The notes under the pieces: model-generated | Databases searched by the model: none | What the model was told of the DNA's origin: nothing | The model's input: only the letters and a program-made list of their open reading frames with translations | Part shown: positions 34,262-47,640 of the stretch, piece by piece | How positions within the stretch are numbered: the first letter of the stretch is position 1 | Layout: each line of letters opens with the position of its first letter | Source: Dipteronia dyeriana | Taxonomy: Eukaryota; Streptophyta; Magnoliopsida; Sapindales; Sapindaceae | Assembly (NCBI GenBank): GCA_032871835.1 | Contig: CM065295.1 | Location: forward strand, 65,717,687 to 65,781,686 | Direction of reading: 5' to 3' | Length of the DNA stretch: 64,000 bases | Translations under genes and position numbers: made by a program

Positions 34262-34449
34262 GGAAGATAATGGAGACCGATGAGGCCTGAAGAGTCGAAC
34301 AGGAACTCGAAGATGATGCGAAGAATGAAGAATGGAGATTGAAGATCGAAGAAGAAAGAAACTTGAAGAGTGACTGATGTCTGATGATGGCTGAATTTAG
34401 GTTTCACGCATTTAGAATCTTAAACCAAAACGACGTCATTTTGGGTTTA

Positions 34450-36400
34450 GATTTCTAATCTAATCAAAACTGGAAGTTTTATTTTTTAACTAATAATAAT
34501 TATATTACCTTTGAGGCCCGATTTTAGGTGTAATTGCAGCTATATTAAACTATTGTCCAAAATTACATAAACATACCCTAGCGTTAGTGATTTTCCACTA
34601 TAACGTAACGATAGAGGGGTAAAAAAGTCTTTTGATCTATTAATAAGATAAAATCATTATTAATTATTTATATAATAGTAATTAATTATATTTAAAACAA
34701 GTGTATCATATATATATATTTAAAGCAAGGAAACTGGATGGATCCTCCTTCCATCTCCTGATCTCCCTTAGATAGATGAGATTTAATGAAAAGTAATTAT
34801 TTAAAAAATAAAAAAATAAAAAGACAAAGATATTGAATCACTTCCATTTTCCCTTCCTATCACTCTTTATAATTTATCATTAATCAAACTTAACAACAAC
34901 ACAAGATCCAACATTACAAATATTTAACAATTAAACAAGATCTAATAACACATAACAAATGATAGTATGTTCTATTTATTGGTGGTAAAATTTCATGATT
35001 TATTTTAGTTTGATGTTGTGTTAGGTGGAATTACCTAAAATGAGTTGAGTTTGCCAAAGGAACCTAATAGAGCTACTATTTAGTTTAAATATCGAAAATA
35101 AGAAGAAAAAAGATAAAAAAAACTTATATTAAAATTTGGAGAAAAATATATTTATGTTTAAAATTTTAAGAACAAAGCATAAGAGTAAGGTTATTGTGAA
35201 AATATTTTTAAAATCATATTATTTCAGATATAATATTCACCATCATAATTTTAATTCAGAAATTTATTTTCAATAAGCTATTCTGACATTTTGGTAATAA
35301 AAATGGGTGTTATGAGAATTTTTCTTGGTGGCAATACAGCTACCCTTATAACCACGAAAAGAAGGGGTTTTGATACTTTATGTTTTAGAGGCAACCTTGA
35401 ATTTTAAACATTAATTTAAAATTTCATGGGCTTAAAATTTTAATAGAAGAGTGACAAATCTACAGCACGCCTGAACTAACTAGTTGTTTTCTTTCCATGT
35501 TTATCGTAAAAAATTCGAGTTCCATCGTATATATTTTACAGACAACAAAGGAAGTTTTCTCTTCAATATGTGAGTAGATAACAAGGTCCCGACAAACCCC
35601 AAACCAGTTTGCTTTCGGATTAAAACAAAATTACTAAGCTATTCTCTTCTACATCACTATCTTGCAAGGGATTGTTAGTTTAATCAAAGTTTGGAGTTTC
35701 CCAATTTAATCTTTTGTATCAAACATGGCCAAAGAAAACTAGACACTGCCAATCAGTAAAGTCCTTGATTTAATAAAATGCAGTCCTTCAACTTGTTTAT
35801 TCTTTTGTTAATACGTTGGTTCTAATTTAAATGCGGACAGTTGAAAAGTGTACAATCTTCTCACATCTTCTGACATTTCGCCTAATTACAGGTAGAGGCA
35901 ATACAAGTGGAAACTACAGAAAACCGATTGCAGCAAAATCAACTTGACATGGGAAAAGAGGAATTTAATTGTGAATGTGTAATAAGGACCTTACCAGACA
36001 AAATTTTGTGCAGGAAACGGCCCCTGGAATGGAGCAAGTGTGTACGTGAGTGTGTTGTATGATGAAATAATTATGTAGAATGACCAACAAAATACATCAA
36101 CAACAAACTTGGTCCAGATCTTGTAAATATTACTTCAGAGGTGCTTTAAATGCACTTACTGAAGTGTTATTTACTAATAATATAAACCTCTTGCTTGAAA
36201 AAAATAATAAAATTACACGACAAAATTATACGAACACATTTCGTGTTCTGATGAAATATGTCTCTAAGATATTTTCTGGAATTTGACACTACAAAAGCCA
36301 TATGGTGTGTGGTTATGTGCATGTACAAGATACTCACAACCTTTGGTGGCATCCTGTGCTGTGTCAATGAAGTTGGTAGAGTCAATGAAAATCTAGGTAG
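34450..36400. other. AT-rich intergenic region
   Basis: No supported gene. 34510-34650 resembles the end of a TIR-type repeat with words like ATTAAACTATTGTCCAAAATTAC. The remainder is AT-rich with stop-dense frames. Confidence 0.45.
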
Positions 36401-36431
36401 GTACTACCAAAGCCATCTAGCTATTTCTCTT

Positions 36432-39400
36432 TCAAGTTGAAGAGATTTTTGAGATCTCAACCAATAACTTGTGTAGAGCTTGTGGCTTTGAGAAAAAAGG
36501 TGAGTGATCGGCACCTTTGAGACGGAATACCTGTTTCGGGGGGCTTGAGTTTGTCATGCTCTCCTGAAGTGAGATAGGTATTGCGTTATCTTCTGGAGTT
36601 TCTATATAATACCGTCTCACAGATCCATATTGCAGGTCAGAAAGGGAGAGTTTCTCCAAAACAGGAGCAAAGGGGATTGGCCTCATAGAAACAGATGCTA
36701 AGGCGATATCCTGAACCATGATAAGCAAAAAGGAAAGAGCAACGGTAAGTATAAGGAAAAAAAAAAAAGGAAGAAACACAGGGAGAGAGAGTGATGCAAT
36801 ATCAATATATAAACCAAAGGTGTTCTCTACTGTATTAAGATTTCCTTGTATGAGCATATAACTGGTCTTTCATTTTCTCTGCTGCAAAATGTCATCCTAA
36901 TTTAATTTTGAATGTGTTGAAATCACACATTTTTATATCAGCTCAGAAAGAGTAGTATGTTCATACTCCAAAAAACCTTTAAAAATAAAGGCCAATGATA
37001 TAGAAACCTACTCAAGTTGTGATTCTTTCAATATTCATATCAACTGAATATCCCGGTCAGATGCTGAAAGCCTGAAAGTTGTACTTCTCCTAAGCCACTT
37101 CCATGGGAAAGAAACATACAAGATTCCCAACCAACTATTGGACCGTTCCAATAAAATTAAGCATTTCTATCTTATATATAGCAGAATTTACAAGTTTCAA
37201 TGAATTTTCATGAGTGTGAGATCACACTTATGGTTGTTCAGTGATTTCAAGACCCAAATGCCCAGCAATAGATACTCTTGATTATAAAGTGAAGGCACAA
37301 TCAATATGGTGGATTTATCTCTCATCAATTATTTCAAATATTGAGTATGGAAAATGTTGCAAATCATATTCTTTGCCTTCACATAATAAACGATAATTAA
37401 CAGCGGAGAAAAAAACTACCTTTCCTTTTTACTGCGTGTGTGTGTGCGTGTGCGTGTACGTGCACGCATGCGTGTGAGATTGAGAGATAGAACAATCCTA
37501 TTTGCGTACTTATAGGCAGGTGTTCTGTTTGATCAGCAATATCAACACATAACAAGTTCAAACATACCTTGGCAGGACTTTGGTTGAATAACAATTCCTT
37601 CAACAATGACTTGTCCAGATCAATGGCGGTTGGAGGGTGATCATTTCCATTTGCATACAGAAATATCTGAGCCTGTCGCATCAAATCATTTGAACCCGTC
37701 TGCAATGATTTTTTTAATGTTAGTTTCAAGGATTAAAGAAAACAGTTCTCTTTGCTTAGTTATTATTTTAGCCTGCTGTGGGTCCTAAATCTTTCTATTA
37801 TGTGATGCACAATAGTATCTTTGAAAACTACATGATTATATCAGACCAATAATTGAAGTACTTGATACATGATGGATTGAAGAGCAAACCTGCTGGGAGA
37901 ACATTTCAAGAGTACTTTGTCCATTAGTTAACATTGCTGCAGCAATAAAAATAGCCTTCGAAATTTTAAAAGGGAACAACTCCATTGCATATGATATGCA
38001 TGCACCACCAAAATCATGTCCCACCAATATCACCTGGACATATTTTAAAGGGCAAAACGGAGAAAAGAAAACAATTAATATTCGAAAGAATAACTGTTTT
38101 ACTAGCTAATGTAATAAATTCATATTTAAATTGCAGTGGCTCAAAATAAAAATCTCAAGACATTAGGTTAATAAGGTAATTAAGTTTTAATGCTAAGAAC
38201 AACAATTAGTCATTAGAATCTTTATTAGCCTTGTAACGGACAAACCAGTGCAACTCCCATATTGCTGTGGATATAGCCTTTGGATGTAACCGCCCACAGG
38301 TCTAAGATTTGTATATAACAGCATTCAGATGTAAACAGTATTTCAAATTATTCCGTGTGATTCACATATATCAGTTTGAAAACGACTGTACATGACCCAA
38401 TATTCTTATTCTGAATTTGAAGTAAACTCTCATAAAAGAATTGAGCAAAATCTTCAACAGCAAATACAACAACATATGAGAATAAGTTTAATTAGATCAG
38501 TTCATCTTTAATGGCATGAAGAACATGGCAGATGAAGCCTCGGTGAGTACGATTGTAGGGTTGAACAAAATGCTGTAGCGGGAGCATATAGACATTCCAT
38601 ATTACTGATCAGAAACATGAATTCAATTATTACAGTTACAGGCAAGTGGAGAATGGCCTAGCTCATATTAACTACTTAATTATCTAGGCAGAGGAACCTA
38701 AAATCATATTATATATGCAGCAGTGTAATGGATACTCAAGATCGGTTTCATCCATTACTGTAAAGTCTCTCTTTCATTAAACAAGAAGCTGAAAAAAGCA
38801 GCACATATGACAAAGAAGGGGAGGAATTAAAGTGAAATATGAAAGAACCTTCTCCCCATCAGCAAGTTTTTCAAGGAAATCAGTAAGTGGCTTCACATAT
38901 TGTGAAAGACTGGTAATGCCATTCGTATCAAATGAATGAATCCCAGAACCAGTTAAGTCTATGGCAGTAACTCTGAAACCTCCTTCTTCTAAAAGTGCTA
39001 TAGATTTATACCAACACCAAGCACCAAAACCTCCTCCATGGACAAGGATGAAATGGTTGGTTTCAAGATCATCAAGCTTTACATCCTGTCAAAGAGAGAA
39101 TATTTAGGAACTGAAAGGAAATCAACATTAAAAGCAATTAAGAAATGAAAAAATGGATTCATTTTTCTCGCCATTGAATATTTTAAACTGTCTATTGTTA
39201 CATTCACTATACGCCTCACAGTCAAAAGTTTCCATACTCAGATCTATATCTATATTCTAGTTTAAACATACAAAGACAGATCAAGAGCACACAATTGAAT
39301 GGAATGTCTGAAGTTGCATTTTGTTGCATAAGAACTTGACCATGTATCAAACAACTGACCTGAACTCAGTACTTAATAGAATATTTAATAAGAAAATGTT

Positions 39401-40896
39401 AAAAACAAATTACAAAAATTTGCTGAAAACTACAGCTATTAGTTTTATCCCAATGCTTATTATAACTTCATTTCATACAATTATTAAAATAAGAAAATAA
39501 TTATAATAATATTAACACAGTACATAATATAATTCTTAGGTTGCACACCGCCACAATGAAAAAGGGACTTGCATGTTCATAGCGGAATGCGGATTAAATA
39601 TAATGGTATAATAGACCAATCATATTTTAGAACTTATCTAAATAAAAAGAGAAACTGCAAAGCATTCTTGAGGTGCACAGGTCTTGGCACAAATTTAAAA
39701 ATAGTTTTTCAAGATTGCTTTAGGTGTATCTATCATCAAAAAAGGAAATGCAACCCAACTAACAGACCCAGACAATGCAATAAAAACCAAAATTCATAAA
39801 AAGATCAATTCGTATGTTCATTGTAGCTGAAAGAAATCAAATTGTTATGTTCCCAACAACAGCTGAAAGAAATCAGTCAACGCAGAATGAAGTCATTCTA
39901 TTCAACATCATTCCACTGCAGCTAAACTGGATTTTAACAGAAAATTTTGGTTGAAACTCAATATCAGTCATGGGGCAAAAGAGGTTACCGAACAAGTTCT
40001 TCTTTGATAAGGCAGCCAATGGCCAAGGCAATATTACCAAAACCTGCTCCTCTGCTGTCACTTATCACTACAGAAATTGTTGAAGCTAAACGGCAATAGG
40101 TGACAGAGCCAAGAGTAGCAATTCTTGTTAATTTAATTCTTGTTAATTTAATTACTAGCTTAAACTCAAGGATCCTCAACAGTCAACACCATACAAAATT
40201 GATCAAATTCACTTCGAATAGTATTACAGTAGCATACAAGAAACGGGCACCACCAAAAAGTCCCACAACCATTTAATTTTACCAAAATTTTCAACAAGTA
40301 CATAAAAGAAAACAAAGCATCAACAATTACATTTCAAAATTAACATCTTTAGTATTTACGTAATTAAACCATCTCAAAATACTAACTTTAACCTTTCAAA
40401 CAATCACTATCTTCCAAAAAAAAAAAAAAAAAATCAAATTTGACTTCTTCATAGACGACATGATCAACCAAACCAATAAATAAGAAAAACCAGAAAGACA
40501 AAGCCCAATCTAGAAATTTCAAAAAGTAACACAAACCCGGTTAACAAGCTGGTGAGGCTGTAAAAGCGGGTCAGTAAGCGACCGGGCACGAGAGCTGGAG
40601 CTCCGAGGCAACTGGGTCTTCTTCGAACCATTCGAGTAACGCAACGAAGTGGAGCGATCAAACGGCAACCCAGCGCCGCCGTTTTGTTGCTGATGCTGAC
40701 GAAACAAGATAGCAGCAGCTAAAGCCTGCTCTTGTAACATGGCATCGTCAAGCTTGTCTTTGCGCGAACCTGATCGGATCCGGGACCATCTATTACTGGT
40801 GTTGGCCACCGGACCCGGGTTCGGCAACCTCTTGGTGGGTCTCTGTTTTCTCTTTACCGTCGTTTTGGGTGCTAAACAAGTGCACAAATTGCCCAT
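36432..40896 (-). CDS. MES11: MES11-type methylesterase, alpha/beta hydrolase with Asp at the nucleophile position
   Basis: Five coding exons on the minus strand: 40896-40537, 39085-38849, 38033-37890, 37699-37568 and 36710-36432 (120, 79, 48, 44 and 92 codons plus stop), 383 residues. All introns have GT-AG borders and fall between codons. Residues 1-120 are a Ser/Arg-rich N-terminal extension starting MGNLCTC; the hydrolase fold begins near 121. HGGGFGAWCW (about 132-141) is the oxyanion-hole motif. The nucleophile elbow reads GHDFGG with Asp206 where most plant methylesterases have Ser. Asp332 (TPEDNAIP) and His360 (KGADHSPF) fit the other triad positions. The family hydrolyses methyl esters of salicylate, jasmonate or IAA. 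The extension is commonly annotated as chloroplast targeting in this clade. ATG 40896 was preferred over an in-frame ATG at 40914 because MGNLC matches the family start. Activity is uncertain. Confidence 0.93.
37430..37480. repeat. Alternating purine-pyrimidine (TG/CG) tract in MES11 intron 4
   Basis: TGTGTGTGTGCGTGTGCG-type repeat running into ACGTGCACGCATGCGTGTG. Such tracts can adopt Z-DNA; no function is implied. Confidence 0.7.
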
Positions 40897-40959
40897 ATTC
40901 TCTTGTGCATGCAAAGAAATAAAACAAAACCTGATGTGCTTATTTGTAAAGAGAAAAAA

Positions 40960-41498
40960 AATCTAAAGAGAAAAAAAGGGGTGGCGTTGGACGGTGGTGG
41001 AATTCAGGAGAGCGTTGAGGGGTGACAGACAGATGGTGAGAGTTTTAAAAGAGTCAGGGCTAATTGCCTAAAAAGATAAAAGTACAGTCAGTGAGTTGTC
41101 ACAAATATGGCTTTGCTTTTAGTTTTTTTATCTGTCACCTATTTATACACAGACCAAATTACACCGTAGTAGCAAACTCGGCTCCGATTTGGAGTTGGAT
41201 GAGAATCTTTTAAGGGTATAAAATTGAATATGCATAATTAAATTAGGAATTTTATTTAAAAAGAAATGATGATTTGACTGATATTACAGTTTTTATTTTA
41301 AAACAAAAAAGAAGATTTGCGTTTGTGAACAGTAGATCTACCGTTCATCGCAACACTAAAACTGTTTAGAAATTGTATTTATTTTATTTGGAAAATATAT
41401 CTTGTGCTATTTTAAAGCTCCAATTGGAGTTGCTTTAAGTTCGGAGGTTTACAATTGAATTCAATTAATTTGACACTAATATCCTTTACTACCATTAG
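40960..41498. other. MES11 upstream region
   Basis: About 540 bp between the MES11 start and the end of the hAT element, so all normal promoter sequence beyond this is transposon. 41491-41498 is the hAT target duplication. Confidence 0.5.
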
Positions 41499-42180
41499 TA
41501 AAGCTGGAAATCTGTGTCGGCCCAGCCTGTTAAGGCTTGGTCTACTAAATGGGTCGTGTTAATCTGGTACAATAGGAAATTTTGGGGTACGGTATGTGTT
41601 AAACCGTTCTAACAGGTCTTAACAGGTTGATTCATTAATTACAATTTTTTTTTTTATGTTTTAAGTTTAATTTTTAAAAATTTAAGTATTAAATTTATTT
41701 CTTATAATTTTATTTTAATAATTTAACTTATATATTTATAATTTGATTATCTTATTTATTATTTTAGTCTAATAAAATAAGATATAAAAATAGATTATTT
41801 AATAAAATAATTCAAATAATAAATATATGAAAATATGAAATGATGTATTATTTAATAAAAAGTACACAAGTCTAAGTAAGATGAAAAAAAAATATAGGTA
41901 AAGAAATGAATTTATTTACTTATGTAGATTTTAGTATTACAAATTTTTACCTCGTTAAAAATCTTATCAAGAAAACCCAGTGTGATAAAAACTTGGTAAA
42001 AGAAAACAAGTGCAATCGAATTACAAGTACTCAAGTACATGTACATGTATAATTAAAAATAAAAAATAAAAAAAGAGTGCAATTAATAACTCTTCAGTCT
42101 TCATTCATAGACCTGGTTACTCCCAACGTATAAATTGGTGAAATTTTGAATAACTTCTTCCTCCATTTGATGTTGCATCA

Positions 42181-43066
42181 TGTTGACGTTGATTTCTGGA
42201 TGTCAACAAGGATTGGATTTCAACTGTAATTTCAAAGAGAAAGAGAATGAGAAAATAATTAGACGCGAGTTTTTTACGTGGTAAAACTCCGATGACCTGA
42301 GAAACATCTACGGGTGGTTGAATGATCAACCAAGTCAAAATCCACTATGAAATAATATAATTACAATTCTCGATCTCTCTTTCTTATCTCTGTATTTTTT
42401 ATATGAGTGTTGTATATCTCTTTTTTTTGGCGAGATTATGGGTCTATTTATATGTTTATAGAACCCTAATCTGCTTTGTACAAGTAATAGAAGATATTTG
42501 TATTTAATTATGATTATTTACTTGCTTGATACATATTGTATTCTTTCCTGTTTCGGAGTCTTGTATTGAGATCGAATGGGACTCTAGTAATGTAGTCCAA
42601 TTAGGATTTATTTTCTTATAAGAGCGTAGTCTTTGTAAATAAATAAAGTTGTTGCCTAATTGGGAACCCTTCATGCTCAGTATTATGTTCTCATTGGGAT
42701 TCCTTTTTGGTATGGATATCTTCGTGTATTTTAATGACTTAATCCGTGTGAGCTATGCGCTGGGCTTTTTATTCAGTTTTCTTCATATTTGTCCTGAGTA
42801 AGGACAATACCCGCTGGTCCCGAGTAAAATCATTTGATCCCGAGTATAAATGTCATTTAACCAGTCCCGAGTGTCATTAACTGATCCCGAGTAGTATATG
42901 ACGTCGATTGACTCTGAGTAGGTTTTGTTCAACATCTGCTTACTCGGGTTTTCTCTTCTTCGGTGATGTCTTGTAGGATATTTTCTGAATGCATATTCGG
43001 ATGTCCACCTGGCAATTTGTCCTCTTTGTTGATGACGTGTACGTAGTATAAAATTCACATATGACA
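42181..43066 (-). repeat. 3' LTR of gypsy copy 2
   Basis: Matches 53293-54177. On the minus strand it begins TGTCATATG and ends CAACA. The CTCGGGA boxes appear here as TCCCGAG. Confidence 0.93.
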
Positions 43067-43555
43067 ATACCCCATTAAAATATTTTTGTTGTACAGGGTT
43101 TTATTTCGGGCAAAAATATTTTAATCAGTTTTTCAATATCTTTTCAGTACCCGAGTAAATGTCTTGTCATAATGGCGTGTCTTAATGGTGACCCTGTAAA
43201 TTTGATTTTCCTCATCACGCGAGATCTTTAATGACGGTGACGTTTTGGAGTTCTGACGGTGAAAACCAGTTCTCTTTTTGACACGTGTCCCTTGCCTCTT
43301 CGTTTTTCGATATCATTTATGAAAAACGACATACGTGCGCCGCCTACGTCATCAAACCTCATAATTATTTTTTCCCGCCTTGAGATCCTAGGGTTTCGTG
43401 CCATCATCTCTTTAAATTCTTCACTGAGAGACAGCGTTGGTTCATTCCCAAAAATATTCAGCAGAAAAAAGTTCTCAAACCTAGATTTCTCTACGCAGAT
43501 GGTCGCGATTCTCCGTTGAAGTTCTTGCATCAATTTTTATTCAAGGTAAGTTTTA

Positions 43556-46443
43556 ATGGAGCTAACATCTCGTCTTCGTCTCTTTACTATAGCTCTTGAA
43601 GCATTAGATCGTGGGGACTTTCAATTAGTTTCCTGCATTCAAAGATTGTTAGGGGAAATCCCTCCTGATGAGCCTCCATTTTTAGAAGTTGATGTTACTG
43701 GGCTTCACCCTAACTTCACTTTTAGTCCTATATCTAGTTATGATTCTTCATCTAGTTCTCAATCTGATGTTTCTGATCACAGGGCTACGAAGGATAGGGA
43801 AACATCAAAGCAGAAGTGAAGTTCACAAGCACAACTCGGGCAACATTCGGATCAGGGAGCAGACTGTTGACGAGAACGATGTCGAAGAGGCATTCAGAAT
43901 ATCTCGCCTTTCTTTCTTTGCTACTTGCCCGAGTGAGTTTGACACCGAGCCGAATGTAGTTGGGGCAAATGAGATAGAAAAGTATTGTGCCCGATTCGAT
44001 CTGCTCAATTCAGTCACTCTGATTCCAGCGGGTGATAGAGTTGCGTGGAATCCTCCCCCGGGAATGGTGGTGATCTATAGATCCATACTCTGTTGCGGCG
44101 TCACTCTCCCTCTTCAGCCATTCATTGTCTGGTTTCTGGCTGAAGCAAGGATAGCTCCGACCCAACTGGCCCCGAACAGCTACAAAATCTTGATGTGCAT
44201 GTGGCACATGTACAGCCGGATGAACTTGTCAATGCCCTCCCCAAGTGAAATCAGGCATTTCTTTACGCTGAGGCAGTCTGGCAAGACAGGAACCTATTTC
44301 CTCATGTCTAATCCGCTAGACTGTTGGGTCCCCAAGGGGACAAAGGTGAATCGGGGAGCTGATATCTCTGATGACCCTAAAAAATGAGGTTTCGTATTGG
44401 GATTCCCTACATCCAACAAGTTCTGAAAGAATAGTTGGTTTTTCACAGGAGGGAGTCTCGGGCTTAATGTCACCGTTATAACTGGGGATACTCGGACGGT
44501 GTTGAAAGTCCCCCGTTTCTTCTGTTCCCCCGAGATATGGAACAAGAAGAAAATTGATTACAGCGATACTGAGCTGACCAGACTTGCTCGGGCAGCAGTT
44601 CGCACTCTGGAAAATAGGAGCAAGACTTATCTCTTTACTGAGTCGAAGATGGTAGAGTTCGACTTCTTCAAACAGATTTTGGGCTACCGCAGGCGATGTA
44701 AGTGATCTTTGTGGCCCTCTTTCTATTTTTTTTTCTTTTATATTCTGACGTGATTTTCCCTTTTTAAGTGTACGACACGGATATCGTCTGTGACCTCCTA
44801 GCTCGCCAAGTGAAGTCTATTCTTCAGGCGAGTCGAAAAGAAGCTTCTTGTCAGAGCAATTACGGCATTACCCCGCCTGAGTCTGACGAGGAACCTGATG
44901 CGGTCAAAGAGCAAGTTCCTGAATATATCCCCCGATGACGTCGTTCAACCGATCGTATGGGAGACTAGTGGTCTGAGCGGCCCAACAGATCATACCCAAC
45001 TGTCTGATGACGGGGATAGGCAAAGTGAGGGTCCTAGTGAGGAGCTTGTCAAATGGTCAAACACCGGTGATGGAGGTAATACCTCCGTAGGACAAGCACC
45101 TGTAGATCCTGAATTTTTTAAAGTCTTCCGGGATGATACTCAGGAAGATCCCTCAGCTGATCTCAGCTTCTACTGTTCTCGGGTCGAGAAATGGAAAGCG
45201 GTGGATTCTCCTACTCGTCCTCAGAAGATCCCTCTGGTGGTCTCATTCATCGACTCCAGTGATGAAGATACTGGGGTTGAGATTTCCCCGAGTGTTGACT
45301 TTGCAGCATCGGCGGGTGTAGAGACTTCTGAACCGAACATGGGCCCATTTCACCCAGAGGTTGAAGATCTAGGGGCTGAACCCTCGGGGGTTCCTTCATA
45401 TCCTTCTTCCCAGGATATGCTGAGGGAGATGTCATCCGGACGGGCTTTCATCAAGACGACCGCTGGAGCTGTTTTCGGGATGGCTCCCTAACAGACCGTC
45501 TTCAGAACGTTTCCAAAGGTACATCTTATGTAAGTTATCCTTAACTTCTTTAATTGTTTTGCTCATTTTATTTGCTAGATTTTTAATTAAACTTCTGTAG
45601 ATGGTGGCCAAGTTCGTTGAGCTGGTTCAGACGCAGCAACATCAAGCTAATAGAATAAGGCGTCTCGAAGCTCAGCTGAAGGAAAGTGAGGATAGCCGTG
45701 CTCGGGTCAAAACGGCTTATCAACAAGAGGTTAGTTCCGCCCAAGTTTTTACCGACCACTGTCTAGCGAAGCAGATGGAGGCCGAAGAGAGGGCTTTTTT
45801 AGCAGAAAAGAAGGCTACATCACTTTAAAACTTATTGTCTTATGCCCAAGAATCAATGATTAAGGCCAAGCAGTCCAAGTCGGCATATGAACAGAAGATC
45901 AGGGACTTGGAACGCCAAGCTCTGACAGTCGAATCCCTATCTAAAGAGGCTAGGTTGGAACTTGAAGTCTAGGGGGTTGAACATTTTAAAAGATCCCCTG
46001 CCTACGATGCCCTTCTCCTTCGGGAGTTTCAACGAGGGCTAGTTTCAGCTGGCGAGTTCTTCAAAGTTAAGAATAGGGCAACTGAGAAGGCCCGAACCAA
46101 CTAGGAGCTGTCAATCAAACATCATGTGGATCGGTCCTTGGAATCTCTTCGGACTAAGATGAAGAAGTGGAGAGCTTATTACCGTAACCGAGGCAAAGAG
46201 CCCCATCCTATGCATTTGGAGGTTCCATCCGAGCACTTCTTCTCGACTTTTTATAGTAGTCAAGAGTCGGTTGTGGAGGGTGTGGTCCCCGATGTCTGAC
46301 CGATCCCAGGAGAGGATTACAGCCAGTGGATGGATGACTCAGTAGACATAATCGCTTGGCTTTCTAACTAAAGTATGTTCCGCGAGTACGAGATGGTACC
46401 CGACCCGAGTATTGGCAAGAATTCGAAATCCTCACAACCTTAA
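43556..46443 (+). pseudogene. Antisense spliced gene of gypsy copy 2 (putative gypsy-type transposon protein)
   Basis: The plus-strand copy of the gene seen inverted in copy 1. It starts MELTSRLRLFTIALEALDRG at 43556. The conserved domain (FDTEPNVVG, WNPPPGMVVIY, MCMWHMYSRMN) covers about 43890-44380, with a TGA at 44385. A 71-bp intron with GTAAGT and AAG borders lies at 44698-44768. An acidic Ser-rich exon (44898-45491) follows, then a second intron ending in TTCTGTAG at 45600. A coiled-coil exon (45601-46080) and the conserved C-terminal part (HLEVPSEHFFSTFY, GEDYSQWMDDS) stop at 46443. Extra stops at about 45826, 45970, 46102, 46297 and 46369 show decay. No promoter motif is certain. Confidence 0.82.
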
Positions 46444-46635
46444 TTTTTGTAGAATTTTTATAAGTTTTATAGAACATTCTTTGTAGTTGTGACAATTCTT
46501 TTGTAAAGAATTCTTTGTAATAATTTTTTGTAACGATTCTTTGGAGATTAATAAAATCCCGGGTAACTTTTCTGAACTGAATGGTCTTGATTTGATTTAT
46601 CGCTTTAAGGAATTTCTTCAACTTGACTCTATTGT

Positions 46636-47106
46636 TGCCGAGTAGCTTATTAAACTAGCTATTTATGTTCGGGTAACTTAACCGAGTATCTTATTAAACT
46701 GATTTTGTTCCCTGAATAATTTTTAACGCCAAGTATCTTATTAAACTGACTAACTCTGATGTTCGGGTAACTTCACCAAGTATCTTATTAAACTGATTTG
46801 TCACCCGAATAATTTAATGCCAAGTATCTTATTAAACTGGCTCTTGCAATCTTTATGCCAAGTATCTTATTAAACTGGCTAACTCTGATGTTTGGGTAAC
46901 TTCACCAAGTATCTTATTAAACCGGTTGTCACCCGAATAATTTTAATGCCAAGTATCTTATTAAACTGGCTAACTCTGATGTTCGAGTAACTTCACCGAG
47001 TATCTTATTAAACCGGTTGTCACCTGAATAATTTTAATGTCAAGTATCTTATTAAACTGGCTCTTGCAATCTTTATGCCAAGTATCTTATTAAACTGGCT
47101 AGTATT
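46636..47106 (-). repeat. Eleven-copy tandem repeat in gypsy 2
   Basis: AGTATCTTATTAAAC cores (the inverse of the copy 1 core) recur eleven times, the first one degenerate. They alternate between CTGGCT and CCGGTTGTC contexts, as in copy 1. Copy number is larger than the eight in copy 1. Confidence 0.9.
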
Positions 47107-47109
47107 ATT

Positions 47110-47640
47110 AACCGAGTCATCTTTACACATACAAGTAGGTTTATACTTGTGTTTCATACACGGTTGCTACCCGAACATTACATCAAGGCTCACCATGATC
47201 ATATGTTTGAGTCCTTACGCATTACCAAGGATGTCTTCCTAGTTTTTATGCGTAAGGGTTTACCGATTCGTTAAGCTTTTTGAATCGCTTAACACAGCTA
47301 CGCATTTCACAGGAATTTTTCACGATAGCGTCCCGAGCTGGTGCATCGGGTTTGCCTTTTTGCTAAGGTCAATTGACCTTGCTCGGCTGACATGCTCCTT
47401 CGAGTTTCTCCACTCATTCGGGAATCAATGGTCCCGAGTATTATATTAGCATGTTCTTATTATCATGCTTGTCTTCCATATGTTCTTATTATCATATGCT
47501 TTATTTCGAAAATCCCGAGTTTGATTTTTATTTATAACTGCAAAAACAATTTTAAATTCCACAGTTAATATCTAACTTAACTAAAATTGTCCTGACTAGA
47601 AAAAAGAACAAAAAATAATTTAAGGATAGAAAATCTTCAG
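47110..47640 (-). other. Gypsy 2 region between pol and tandem repeats
   Basis: Counterpart of 16781-17337. Non-coding as far as can be seen. Confidence 0.6.
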
